64,000 nucleotides of DNA from Actinophytocola gossypii (lineage in GTDB: Bacteria > Actinomycetota > Actinomycetes > Mycobacteriales > Pseudonocardiaceae). The position numbers and the translations under genes are program-made. A model generated the notes under the pieces. That model was not told the DNA's origin, did not search any database, and saw only the letters and a program-made list of their open reading frames with translations. Below, piece after piece: positions 56,165-64,000 of this stretch (position 1 is the first letter of the stretch; each line of letters opens with the position of its first letter). The stretch spans positions 496,001 to 560,000 of the forward strand of contig NZ_JAFFZE010000009.1 of the NCBI RefSeq assembly GCF_025165815.1, given 5' to 3'.

Positions 56165-57135
56165 CCTCCGCCCAGGACCGGTTGCCCCGGCTGCTCGCGC
56201 TCGTGCCGTACCTCATCGCTCGGCCAGGCGTCCGGGTCGACGAGGCCGCCGCCGACTTCGGCGTGCCGGCCCGCCAGCTGCGCAAGGACCTCGAGCTGCT
56301 GTGGATGTGCGGGCTCCCCGGGTACGGCCCGGGCGACCTGATCGACCTGTCGTTCGAGGGCGACACGATCTCGGTCGCCTTCGACGCCGGGATGAACCGG
56401 CCGCTGCGACTGACCGGCACCGAGGCCACCGCCCTGCTGGTCGCCCTGAACACCCTGCTCGAGGCCCCCGGCGTGGCCGACGCCGACGCGGTGCGCCGGG
56501 CCGCCGCCAAGATCGAGGCGGCCGCAGGCCAGGCCCAGCCGGCCGGGGTCGCGGTCGGGCTCGGCGTGCGCGAGGGCGAGACGACGGCCCGGTCGCGGCG
56601 GGTCGTGCAGGGCGCCCTCCGGGCCGGGCACGCGCTGCGGATGACGTACTACACCGCCTCCCGGGACCGGATCACCGAACGCACGGTCGACCCGATGCGG
56701 ATGCTGATCGTCGAGGGCCGCAGCTACCTGGAGGCGTGGTGCCGCCGCGCCGAGGCGGTGCGGCTGTTCCGGCTGGACCGGATCGACGACGTCACCGAGC
56801 TGGACGAGCCGGCCGCGCCGCCGCCCTACGCCGAGCAGACCGACACCTCGGCCGGCCTGTTCCGCGAGCGTCCCGACCACGAGGTCGCGCAGCTGGTACT
56901 GGCGCCGGACGCGCGCTGGGTGTCGGAGTACTACCCGGTGGAGAAGGTCACCGAGCTGGACGACGGGTACCTGCGGGTGCGGATGCGCTACGCCGACGAG
57001 TCGTGGATGGTCCGGCTGCTGCTCGGCCTCGGCGGCGACGTGACGGTCGAGGAGCCGACGGCCCTGGCCCACGGCCTGCGCGACCGGGCGCGGCGGGCGC
57101 TGTCGCGTGCCGGCCAACTGGCGGTAACCCCGTGA
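56161..57135 (+). CDS. pafC: WYL-domain transcription factor PafC
   Basis: 324 residues from the ATG that overlaps the pafB stop. N-terminal wHTH RLPRLLALVPYLIARPGVRVDEAAADFGVPARQLRKDLELL (in parts), then a WYL domain with MTYYTASRDRITERTVDPMRM, EGRSYLEAWCRRAEAVRLFRLDRIDDV and a WCX end. It forms a heterodimer with PafB; both subunits are needed for the DNA-damage activator in mycobacteria. The 3' end is followed by a small gene and the Tat operon, the conserved pafBC-tatAC order of actinobacteria. Confidence 0.95.
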   Translation: MTSAQDRLPRLLALVPYLIARPGVRVDEAAADFGVPARQLRKDLELLWMCGLPGYGPGDLIDLSFEGDTISVAFDAGMNRPLRLTGTEATALLVALNTLLEAPGVADADAVRRAAAKIEAAAGQAQPAGVAVGLGVREGETTARSRRVVQGALRAGHALRMTYYTASRDRITERTVDPMRMLIVEGRSYLEAWCRRAEAVRLFRLDRIDDVTELDEPAAPPPYAEQTDTSAGLFRERPDHEVAQLVLAPDARWVSEYYPVEKVTELDDGYLRVRMRYADESWMVRLLLGLGGDVTVEEPTALAHGLRDRARRALSRAGQLAVTP

Positions 57136-57195
57136 TCGAAGAAAAGCCGGGTGCCGGCGACCCCACAACGCCCGTTCGGGCACTACGGTAGGAAC

Positions 57196-57462
57196 GTGAT
57201 GTCGTACCTGCCGACCTGGATCGCGGTCGCCGTGGGACTGGTGCTGCTCGTGGCGGTGCTGGTCCGGTCCGCGCGCACCGTGCGGCGCTTCGGCGCCACC
57301 GCGTCGGCGGTCAACGCCCGATTCGGCGACGAGACCGGCCACCTGCGGGCCCGGTCCGCCGCACTGCGGGTTGCGATGAAAGAGACCCGCGCACGGGTGA
57401 AGCACACTCCGGCTGACGTACCATCAGAACGCCGGGGGAGACAGGAGGATGACCGTGGGTAA
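57196..57462 (+). CDS. Small single-helix membrane protein
   Basis: 88 residues from the GTG at 57196 (VMSYLPTWIAVAVGLVLLVAVLV), six bases after TACGGT at 57184-57189. A single membrane helix (about 8-25) is followed by a basic, helical tail (RSARTVRRFGATASAVNARFGDETGHLRARSAALRVAMKET, in parts) that probably lies in the cytoplasm. The 3' end overlaps tatA by 8 bases, so the two are coupled. Conserved position before tatA suggests a link with the envelope, but function is unknown. Confidence 0.6.
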   Translation: MMSYLPTWIAVAVGLVLLVAVLVRSARTVRRFGATASAVNARFGDETGHLRARSAALRVAMKETRARVKHTPADVPSERRGRQEDDRG

Positions 57463-57766
57463 CTTGGGTGTGCCCGAGCTTCTGATCATCGCCGGGGTGA
57501 TCATCCTGCTCTTCGGAGCACGGAAGCTCCCGGAGATGGCGCGTTCGCTTGGCAAGTCCGCGAAGGCGTTCAAGGAAGAGACCAAGGGCATGCGGGGCGG
57601 CAACGACGACGAGGACGAGACCCCGTCGCCGACCGCCCAACCGCAGGCACAGCAGCCGGTCCAGCAGCAGCTGCCGCAGTCCCAGCCGCCGGCGCCGAGC
57701 GTGTCTCAGCAGGTAAACGGCTCGCAGCCGGCTGAGCAGTCCCAGCAGAACAAGAACGCCAGCTAG
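57455..57766 (+). CDS. tatA: Twin-arginine translocase subunit TatA
   Basis: 103 residues from the GTG at 57455 (VGNLGVPELLIIAGVIILLFG). An ATG at 57449 directly abuts AGGAGG and is too close, so the GTG six bases after the ribosome site is chosen. One membrane helix, the hinge GARKLPEM and an amphipathic helix (ARSLGKSAKAFKEET) are typical of TatA; the Gln/Pro-rich tail is disordered. TatA oligomers form the pore for folded Tat substrates. Confidence 0.95.
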   Translation: MGNLGVPELLIIAGVIILLFGARKLPEMARSLGKSAKAFKEETKGMRGGNDDEDETPSPTAQPQAQQPVQQQLPQSQPPAPSVSQQVNGSQPAEQSQQNKNAS

Positions 57767-57784
57767 TAGAACGGGCACCCAACG

Positions 57785-58717
57785 GTGGCGCGCATTCCGC
57801 ACCGCCGGGACGAAAGCCGTCGCGAGAAGAAGCGTCTTCGAAGCCGCCGGCACAATCCCGACGGCACGATGACCCTTCGGGATCACCTGTACGAGCTGAA
57901 GCACCGGCTCGGGCTGGCCCTGTTGGCCCTGTTGGTCGGCTGCATCGCTGGCTTCCTGTGGTTCCAGTGGCGAGTCGGGCCGGTGCCGTCCCTCGGGGAC
58001 CTGCTGACCGGGCCGTACTGCGCGTTGAACCCGGACGACCTGCTCACCCGGGACAAGTGCGCGCTGCTGCAGACCAAGCCGTTCGAGGCCTTCCTGGTGC
58101 AGTTCAAGGTGGGCCTGGCCGCCGGTGCGGTGTTGACCAGCCCGTTCTGGCTGTACCAGATCTGGGCGTTCGTCACGCCGGGCCTGTACGACAACGAGCG
58201 GAAGTTCACCCGGATCTTCGTGGCTCTGGCGTCCTTCCTGTTCATCTGCGGCGCGGTGCTGGCCTACTTCGTGGTGCCCAAGGGGCTGGAGGTGCTGATC
58301 AGCTTCGGTGGCGAGCAGTTCATCACCGCGCTGACGGCGAACGACTACATCTCGTTCGTGCTGGCGATGCTGCTGATCTTCGGCGTGAGCTTCGAGCTGC
58401 CGCTGGTCATCACCATGCTGAACCGGATCGGGGTGCTGCCCTACCGCAACCTGAAGAACTGGCGGCGGGGCATCATCTTCACCCTGTTCATCTTCGCCGC
58501 GGTCGCCACACCGGGCACCGACCCGATCGGCATGCTCGCGCTGGCCGCGTCGATGACCGTGCTGTTCGAACTGGCCGTGCAGATCGCCCGCATCCACGAC
58601 CGCAGGGAAGCACGCAAGGCCGTGGCCGAGGGCTGGGGCGACCCGGAGGACTACGACCTCAAGCCGGAGGACGTGCCGGAGAAGCCGGCCAAGGCCGGTC
58701 TCGACGACGTCACCTGA
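57785..58717 (+). CDS. tatC: Twin-arginine translocase subunit TatC
   Basis: 310 residues, GTG start. Six hydrophobic helices; Tat signal-binding residues in MTLRDHLYELKHRLGLALLALLV and the conserved Glu in FKVGLAAGAVLTSPFWLYQIWAFVTPGLYDNERKF. The motif LPLVITMLNRIGVL and the C-terminal LEALPEDY-like YDLKPEDVPEKP are typical. TatC is the receptor for twin-arginine signal peptides. It lies 18 bases after tatA; there is no tatB gene here, which is common in actinobacteria where tatB is elsewhere. Confidence 0.96.
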   Translation: MARIPHRRDESRREKKRLRSRRHNPDGTMTLRDHLYELKHRLGLALLALLVGCIAGFLWFQWRVGPVPSLGDLLTGPYCALNPDDLLTRDKCALLQTKPFEAFLVQFKVGLAAGAVLTSPFWLYQIWAFVTPGLYDNERKFTRIFVALASFLFICGAVLAYFVVPKGLEVLISFGGEQFITALTANDYISFVLAMLLIFGVSFELPLVITMLNRIGVLPYRNLKNWRRGIIFTLFIFAAVATPGTDPIGMLALAASMTVLFELAVQIARIHDRREARKAVAEGWGDPEDYDLKPEDVPEKPAKAGLDDVT

Positions 58718-58721
58718 TCCG

Positions 58722-59627
58722 GTGGGGCTGCGGGCCGCGATGGTGGTGCACCCGGCGTCCGGCCTCGGCCGCGCCGGGCGGATCGCCGGCGCCGTCGCCG
58801 ACCGGCTGCGCGGTGCCGTCGACGACCTGGTCACCGTCCGGGTCGACTCCGTCGAGGAGTCCCGCCGGCTGATGGGCGACGCGCACGCCGCCGGGCTCGA
58901 CCTGCTCGTCGTGGTCGGCGGCGACGGCTCGGTGCACCAGGGCGTGCAGTTCTGCGCGGACCGCGGCGTGGCGCTCGCCGTGATCCCGGCCGGCACCGGC
59001 AACGACCTGGCCCGCACCCTCGGCGCCCCGACCGACCCGCTGGCCGCCGCCGACGCCCTGGTCGCCGACATCAGGGCCGACCGCCGCACCCGCATCGACC
59101 TGGGCAAGGTCGAGGGCGGCCCCTGGTTCGCCGGCGTGCTGTGCGCCGGCTTCGACTCGGCGGTGAACGAACGCGCCAACCGAATGCGCTGGCCCCGCGG
59201 CCCGCGCCGGTACGACCTGGCGATCGTCGCCGAACTCGCCCGGCTGCGTGCGGCCCGGCTCAGCGTGGTCGAGGACGGCACCCGCGCCGACCACTCCGCC
59301 GCCACCCAGATCGCCATCGGCAACGTCCCGCACTACGGCGGTGGCATCCCCATCTGCCCGGCCGCCGACCCCACCGACGGCCTGTTCGACATCACCCTGG
59401 TCGGCCGAGCGACTCGGCTCGACCTGGTGCGCATGCTGCCCGGCCTGCGCACCGGCCGGCACGTCGAGCACCGCCTGGTCACCGCGACCCGCGCCCGCGA
59501 GGTGTCCCTCGGGGAGGACAACGGCTGGGTCGCGTACGCCGACGGCGAACGCATCGGCCCGCTTCCGGTGCGGGTCACCTGCGTGCCGAACGCGCTGGAA
59601 GTTTTCGGTCGGGTCGTGTCCGGTTAG
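58722..59627 (+). CDS. Diacylglycerol/sphingosine kinase-like lipid kinase (YegS/DgkB type)
   Basis: 301 residues, GTG start 4 bases after tatC. The catalytic domain has VVVGGDGSVHQGVQF (GGDG) and VIPAGTGNDLARTLGAP; the C-terminal beta domain has LVGRATRLDLVRMLPGLRTGRHVEHR and YADGERIGPLPVRVTCVPNAL. It probably phosphorylates a membrane lipid (diacylglycerol or a related alcohol) using ATP. Expressed with the Tat genes by position; the link is probably only operon sharing. Confidence 0.93.
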   Translation: MGLRAAMVVHPASGLGRAGRIAGAVADRLRGAVDDLVTVRVDSVEESRRLMGDAHAAGLDLLVVVGGDGSVHQGVQFCADRGVALAVIPAGTGNDLARTLGAPTDPLAAADALVADIRADRRTRIDLGKVEGGPWFAGVLCAGFDSAVNERANRMRWPRGPRRYDLAIVAELARLRAARLSVVEDGTRADHSAATQIAIGNVPHYGGGIPICPAADPTDGLFDITLVGRATRLDLVRMLPGLRTGRHVEHRLVTATRAREVSLGEDNGWVAYADGERIGPLPVRVTCVPNALEVFGRVVSG

Positions 59628-59695
59628 CGTCCGGCGGTCTCGACGTTCCCGGTGAACGGCACCACCGTGGCGCCGAAGCCGACAAGGAGCACACC

Positions 59696-60106
59696 GTGAA
59701 GTACATGATCCTGACCCTCGCCTCGCAGCTCGACTACGAGAGCCTGTCCGGCAAGCCAGGCTCGGCCTGGACCGACGAGGACTTCGCCGCCCTGCGCCGG
59801 TTCATGACCGACCTCAACAAGGACCTGACCGAGTCGGGCGAGCTGGTCGAGACCCGCGGCCTGGCCGCGCCGGTGCACTCCCGCCGGCTCCGGCTGCGCG
59901 AGGGCGTGCCGGTGGTCACCGACGGGCCGTACGCCGAGACCGAGGAGGTGCTGGCCGGCTACTGGATCGTGGAGTGTGCGAGCTACGACCGGGCCACCGA
60001 GATCGCGGCGCGGATCGTCGACGGGCCCGGCCCGGACAGCGACCGGGAGAACTACGTCGTCGACGTGCGCCCGCTCGTCGACTCGGCCGACGACCTGGCG
60101 GACTGA
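59696..60106 (+). CDS. YCII (DGPF) domain protein
   Basis: 136 residues from the GTG at 59696, preceded by ACAAGGAGC. A YCII/DGPF-type alpha-beta barrel: KYMILTLASQLDYESL, ALRRFMTDLNKDLTESGELVETRGLA, GVPVVTDGPYAETEEVLAGYWIVECASYDRATEIAARI and DGP motif DGPYAE. Such proteins are linked to ECF42 sigma factors, and the sigma gene follows after 2 bases. Its function is unproven: it may be the target or the signal partner of the sigma factor. Confidence 0.92.
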   Translation: MKYMILTLASQLDYESLSGKPGSAWTDEDFAALRRFMTDLNKDLTESGELVETRGLAAPVHSRRLRLREGVPVVTDGPYAETEEVLAGYWIVECASYDRATEIAARIVDGPGPDSDRENYVVDVRPLVDSADDLAD

Positions 60107-60108
60107 CC

Positions 60109-61356
60109 GTGCCGCCGACCGAGGACCTGCTGCGTGACCTCGCGCCGCGGGTCCTCGGCGCGGTGGTCCGCCGGTACGGCCACTTCGACACCGCCGAGGA
60201 CGCCACGCAGGAGGCACTGCTCACGGCGGCCACCCGGTGGCCACGCGACGGCGTGCCGGACAACCCGCTCGGTTGGCTGGTCACCGTCGCGTCGCGACGG
60301 CTCACCGACCTCCTGCGCAACGAGCAGGCCCGGCAGCGCCGCGAGGACACCGTCGCCCGGTGGACCAGGACCGCACCCGCCGCCGACTCGACCGCCGACG
60401 CCGACGACACGCTGATCCTGCTGTTCCTGTGCTGCCACCCCGCGCTGTCGCCCGCCTCGCAGATCGCGCTGACGCTGCGCGCCGTCGGTGGCCTGGCCAC
60501 CGCGGAGATCGCCCGCGCGTTCCTGGTGCCCGAGGCGACCATGACCAGGCGGATCACCCGCGCGAAGAAGGCGGTCAAGGACAGCGGCACCCCGTTCGCC
60601 ATGCCCGCCGACCACGCCTCCCGCCTCGACGCGGTGCTGCACGTGCTGTACCTGGTCTTCACCGAGGGCTACGCCGCCACCTCCGGACCCGACCTGCACC
60701 GGGTGGAGCTGTCGGCAGAGGCGATCCGGCTGACCAGGATCCTGCACCGCCTGCTGCCCACCGACCACGAGGTGACCGGGCTGCTCGCGTTGATGCTGCT
60801 CACCGACGCCCGCCGCCCGGCTCGTACCGGACCGGGCGGTGAGCTGGTGCCGCTGGATGAGCAGGACCGCTCCCGCTGGCACGCCGACGCGATCGCCGAG
60901 GGCATCGCGCTGATCACCGACGCCCTGCCCAGGGGTACCACGGGCCCCTACCAGCTCCAGGCCGCGATCGCCGCCGTGCACGCCGAGGCCGCGACCGCCG
61001 AGGACACCGACTGGCCGCAGATCGTCGCCCTGTACGAGGTGCTGATGCGGGTGTCCGACGGCCCGGTGGTCGCCCTCAACCACGCCGTCGCCGTGGCCAT
61101 GGCCCGTGGCCCCCGGGCCGGCCTCGCCCGGCTCGACGAGGTGGCCGCCGACGAGCGCCTGGCCGCCGACCACCGCCCGCTCGCCGTCCGCGCTCACCTA
61201 CTGGAGCGGCTCGGCGACCTCGACGCCGCGCGGAACGCGTATCTCGCCGCCGCCGACCTGGCGACCAGCCTGCCCCGGCAGCGCTACCTCAACGCCCGCG
61301 CGGCCCGCATCGACGGCCCCGGGGGCGTCGGGCGGCGGGGGGCGGGGGACATGTGA
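60109..61356 (+). CDS. ECF42-type RNA polymerase sigma factor with C-terminal extension
   Basis: 415 residues from the GTG at 60109. The sigma2 region is YGHFDTAEDATQEALLTAATRWPRDGVPDNPLGWLVTVASRRL (in part), and sigma4 is LSPASQIALTLRAVGGLATAEIARAFLVPEATMTRRITRAKKAV. The long C-terminal TPR-like extension (about 180-400, DUF6596) is needed for activity in this group and replaces an anti-sigma factor. Genome context with a DGPF/YCII gene two bases upstream is the ECF42 hallmark. The final ~65 residues are similar to the remnant at 38221-38436. Confidence 0.93.
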   Translation: MPPTEDLLRDLAPRVLGAVVRRYGHFDTAEDATQEALLTAATRWPRDGVPDNPLGWLVTVASRRLTDLLRNEQARQRREDTVARWTRTAPAADSTADADDTLILLFLCCHPALSPASQIALTLRAVGGLATAEIARAFLVPEATMTRRITRAKKAVKDSGTPFAMPADHASRLDAVLHVLYLVFTEGYAATSGPDLHRVELSAEAIRLTRILHRLLPTDHEVTGLLALMLLTDARRPARTGPGGELVPLDEQDRSRWHADAIAEGIALITDALPRGTTGPYQLQAAIAAVHAEAATAEDTDWPQIVALYEVLMRVSDGPVVALNHAVAVAMARGPRAGLARLDEVAADERLAADHRPLAVRAHLLERLGDLDAARNAYLAAADLATSLPRQRYLNARAARIDGPGGVGRRGAGDM

Positions 61357-61369
61357 AAGTCTTGGGTAC

Positions 61370-64000
61370 GTGGCCACCAGCCCTTCTCCGTCACCGGCCG
61401 AGGCCTACACCGCGTCCCGCCGGCGGTCGCGCCATCCCCGGCTGACCGAGTTCACCGCGCAGCTGCCGTTCGAGCTCGATCCGTTCCAGGACGAGGCGTG
61501 TGCCGCGTTGGAGAACGGCCACGGGGTGCTCGTCTGCGCGCCGACCGGGGCCGGCAAGACCGTGGTCGGCGAGTTCGCCGTGCACCTCGCGCTCGCCGAC
61601 GGCGCCAAGTGCTTCTACACCACGCCGATCAAGGCGCTGTCCAACCAGAAGTACGCCGACCTGGTCGACCGGTACGGGCCGAAGAAGGTCGGGCTGCTCA
61701 CCGGCGACTCCTCGGTCAACGGCAACGCCCCGATCGTCGTGATGACCACCGAGGTCCTGCGCAACATGCTGTACGCGGGCTCGGCCACCCTCGACGGGCT
61801 CGCCTACGTCGTCATGGACGAGGTGCACTACCTGGCCGACCAGTTCCGCGGCGCGGTGTGGGAGGAGGTCATCCTGCACCTGCCCGAGTCGGTGCGGCTG
61901 GTCTCCCTGTCCGCGACCGTCAGCAACGCCGAGGAGTTCGGCGACTGGCTGGTCGAGGTCCGCGGCGACACCACGGTCGTCGTCGACGAGCACCGCCCGG
62001 TGCCCCTGTGGCAACACATGATGGTCACCGGCCGGATGCTCGACCTGTTCGCCGGCGAGGACCCGGAGGGCCAACCCCGGATCAACCCGAACCTGTTGCG
62101 CCGCACCGAGGACGTCGCCCGCCAGTCGCCCTGGGCCGGGCCTCGCCAACGCGGCAGGCGGTCGGCGCCGCCGCCGCGCGGCCCGCGGTTCCGGCCGCCG
62201 TCGCGGGTGGACGTCGTGCAGCGGCTCGACGGCGCCGGCCTGCTGCCGGCGATCGTGTTCGTGTTCAGCCGGGTGGGCTGCGACGCCGCGGTCGGCCAGT
62301 GCGCACGCTCCGGCCTGCGGATGAACACCGACGCCGAGGTCGCCGAGATCCGCCGGATCGTGGACACCCGCACCAAGGACCTCAACGACGCCGACCTGCG
62401 GGTCCTCGGCTACTGGGAGTGGCGCGACGCGCTGGAGCGCGGGTTCGCCAGCCACCACGCCGGCCTGCTGCCGGCGTTCAAGGAGACCGTCGAGGAACTG
62501 TTCGTACGCGGGCTGGTCAAGGTCGTGTTCGCGACCGAGACGCTCGCGCTCGGCATCAACATGCCGGCCCGCACCGTCGTGCTGGAACGGCTGGTCAAGT
62601 ACAACGGCGAGGCACACGTCGACCTGACCGCGGGGGAGTACACCCAGCTCACCGGCCGGGCCGGGCGGCGTGGGATCGACGTCGAGGGCCACGCGGTGGT
62701 GGTCTGGCAGCCGGGCGTGGACCCCAAGCACGTCGCCGGGCTCGCCTCCACCAGGACCTACCCGCTGCGCTCGTCGTTCCGGCCCGCCTACAACATGGCG
62801 GTCAACCTGGTCGACCGGCTCGGTGTGCGGGCCGCCCGCGACATGCTGGAACAGTCGTTCGCGCAGTTCCAGGCCGACCGTTCGGTGGTCGGCCTGGCCC
62901 GGCGGATCGAACGCAACCACGAGGCACTGGCCGGTTACGAGAAGTCGATGACCTGCCACCTCGGCGACTTCACCGAGTACGCCAACCTGCGGGCCCGGCT
63001 GTCGGAGCGGGAGAAGTCGCTGTCCCGCAAGAACGCGTCGGCCCGGCGCGCGGAGGCCGCCCGGTCGCTGGAGGCGCTGCGCAAGGGCGACGTGATCGCG
63101 GTTCCGGCCGGCCGCCGCTCCGGGCTCGCGATCGTGGTCGACCCCGGGCTCGACCCGATGGGCGACCCGCGCCCGCTGGTGCTCACCGAGGACCGCTGGT
63201 CCGGGCGGCTGTCGGTGGCCGACTTCCCGACCCCGGTCGAGGCGCTCGGCCGGGTCAAGCTGCCCAAACAGGTCGACCTGCGCTCGCCCCGTTCACGCCG
63301 GGACCTGGCGTCGACGCTGCGCAACACCGGTATCGAGGCACCCGGCCGGTCCCGCCGCCGCTCCGGCGCGCAGGACGACGACGGCGAGCTGGCGGCACTG
63401 CGCCGGGCGCTGCGCGCGCATCCGTGTCACGGCTGCGACGAGCGCGAGGTGCACGCGCGGTGGGGGGAGCGGCACCGCAGGCTGCGCGCGGAAACCACGC
63501 AGCTGGAGCAGAAGGTGGCGGCCACGACGCACTCGCTGGCGCGCGCGTTCGACCGGATCCGCGCGCTGCTCACCGAACGCGGCTACCTGCTGCACACCGA
63601 CGGCGAGGACGAGATCACCGGGCACGGCCGGTGGCTCGCCCGGCTGTACAACGAGTCCGACCTGCTGGTGGCGGAGTGCCTGCGCAACGGGGTGTGGGAC
63701 TCGCTCGACGCGCCGGAGCTGGCGGCCGTGGTGTCGGCGCTGGTGTTCGAGTCGCGGCGGGACACGCCAGCCGAGCCGAGGGTGCCGGCCGGGCCGGTGA
63801 CCGACGCGCTCGGCGAGACCGTGCGGCTGTGGACCGAGCTGGAGCAGGACGAGCGGCGGCACAAGCTCAACCGCACCCGGCAGCCGGACGCCGGCTTCGC
63901 GTGGACGGCGTACCGCTGGGCGCGCGGCGAGTCACTGGAGCGCGTGATGTCGGCGTCTGAGTCCGCCGGGGCGGAGATCTCGGCGGGTGACTTCGTCCGG
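61370..64000 (+). CDS. helY: Ski2-like DEAD/DEAH helicase HelY, 3' end outside window
   Basis: GTG start at 61370; the frame stays open for 877 codons to the window end. Motifs in order: Walker A CAPTGAGKT (about 55), TTPIKALSNQKYADL, TGDSSVNGNAPIVVMTTEVLRNM, DEVH in VMDEVHYLAD, SLSATVSNAEEFGDW, FASHHAGLLPAFKETVEELF, FATETLALGINMPARTVV and QLTGRAGRRGIDV. The coiled insert and C-terminal domain follow. It is a DNA/RNA helicase of the Mtr4/Ski2 type. It is conserved downstream of pafBC-tatAC in mycobacteria (helY), so order is retained, with the lipid kinase and sigma pair inserted. The end is cut by the window edge. Confidence 0.92.
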   Translation, partial: MATSPSPSPAEAYTASRRRSRHPRLTEFTAQLPFELDPFQDEACAALENGHGVLVCAPTGAGKTVVGEFAVHLALADGAKCFYTTPIKALSNQKYADLVDRYGPKKVGLLTGDSSVNGNAPIVVMTTEVLRNMLYAGSATLDGLAYVVMDEVHYLADQFRGAVWEEVILHLPESVRLVSLSATVSNAEEFGDWLVEVRGDTTVVVDEHRPVPLWQHMMVTGRMLDLFAGEDPEGQPRINPNLLRRTEDVARQSPWAGPRQRGRRSAPPPRGPRFRPPSRVDVVQRLDGAGLLPAIVFVFSRVGCDAAVGQCARSGLRMNTDAEVAEIRRIVDTRTKDLNDADLRVLGYWEWRDALERGFASHHAGLLPAFKETVEELFVRGLVKVVFATETLALGINMPARTVVLERLVKYNGEAHVDLTAGEYTQLTGRAGRRGIDVEGHAVVVWQPGVDPKHVAGLASTRTYPLRSSFRPAYNMAVNLVDRLGVRAARDMLEQSFAQFQADRSVVGLARRIERNHEALAGYEKSMTCHLGDFTEYANLRARLSEREKSLSRKNASARRAEAARSLEALRKGDVIAVPAGRRSGLAIVVDPGLDPMGDPRPLVLTEDRWSGRLSVADFPTPVEALGRVKLPKQVDLRSPRSRRDLASTLRNTGIEAPGRSRRRSGAQDDDGELAALRRALRAHPCHGCDEREVHARWGERHRRLRAETTQLEQKVAATTHSLARAFDRIRALLTERGYLLHTDGEDEITGHGRWLARLYNESDLLVAECLRNGVWDSLDAPELAAVVSALVFESRRDTPAEPRVPAGPVTDALGETVRLWTELEQDERRHKLNRTRQPDAGFAWTAYRWARGESLERVMSASESAGAEISAGDFVR

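Noticed and set aside
61498-63960. 820-codon plus frame within the helicase region
   Set aside because: It is an Arg/Ala/Gly-rich shadow. The true frame starts at 61370 and carries all the helicase motifs.

Overview
The window is a high-GC actinobacterial chromosome segment with no rRNA or tRNA genes, no insertion sequences and no CRISPR array that I can see. A mycothiol ligase (mshC) and a complete Pup tagging set (arc, dop, pup, pafA, pafB, pafC) place it in the Actinobacteria. The gene style suggests a Pseudonocardiales-like soil organism; this is inference, as no 16S gene is present. Codon usage is strongly G/C in third positions. Many genes begin at a start codon 6-8 bases after a TANNNT hexamer, which suggests frequent leaderless transcription.

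Layout. (1) 1-7985: a secreted polysaccharide-degrading operon with the C-terminal part of a GH48 exocellulase, then GH9-CBM3, GH74 xyloglucanase, CBM2-GH10 xylanase and GH6 cellobiohydrolase. It closes with a perfect 15-bp hairpin terminator. Together these enzymes attack cellulose from both ends and internally and strip xyloglucan and xylan. (2) 8.0-16.3 kb: an MmpS-like membrane protein, a NarL-type two-component pair, TetR, a secreted M15 peptidase, an MFS pump, a HipA-like kinase with a DUF3037 partner, a YciO/Sua5 protein and a methyltransferase. (3) 16.4-25.1 kb: hrpA, a second secreted M15-like protein, a frameshifted unknown gene, an aldo/keto reductase behind a MerR-type promoter, and an unexported subtilase with a small coupled partner. 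(4) 25.2-35.2 kb: mshC, a secreted VWA/PKD protein, an MFS protein, a PAC2 protein, an HAD phosphatase, a VapBC module, hisE-hisG, a thioesterase and a RecB-like exonuclease. (5) 35.3-41.3 kb: a site-2 protease, trmI, five related membrane-anchored two-cysteine proteins, and two decayed gene remnants.

(6) 41.5-64 kb is the Pup-proteasome region: arc, an aldo/keto reductase, dop, pup, prcA and pafA. Then comes an inserted block (methionyl-tRNA synthetase, MMPL transporter, two TetR regulators, MFS pump), followed by pafB, pafC, a small membrane protein, tatA, tatC, a lipid kinase, a YCII/ECF sigma pair and a Ski2-like helicase that runs off the window. The most striking point is that prcB, encoding the catalytic proteasome subunit, is absent from its usual place between pup and prcA: the two genes are only 55 bases apart. 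Pup itself already ends in Gly-Gly-Glu, so it does not need deamidation before ligation.

Several operators can be read directly: a 19-bp-spaced MerR-type promoter, paired TetR sites at two divergent regulator-pump loci, a palindrome over the vapB -10 box, and a symmetric divergent promoter between the PAC2 and HAD genes.
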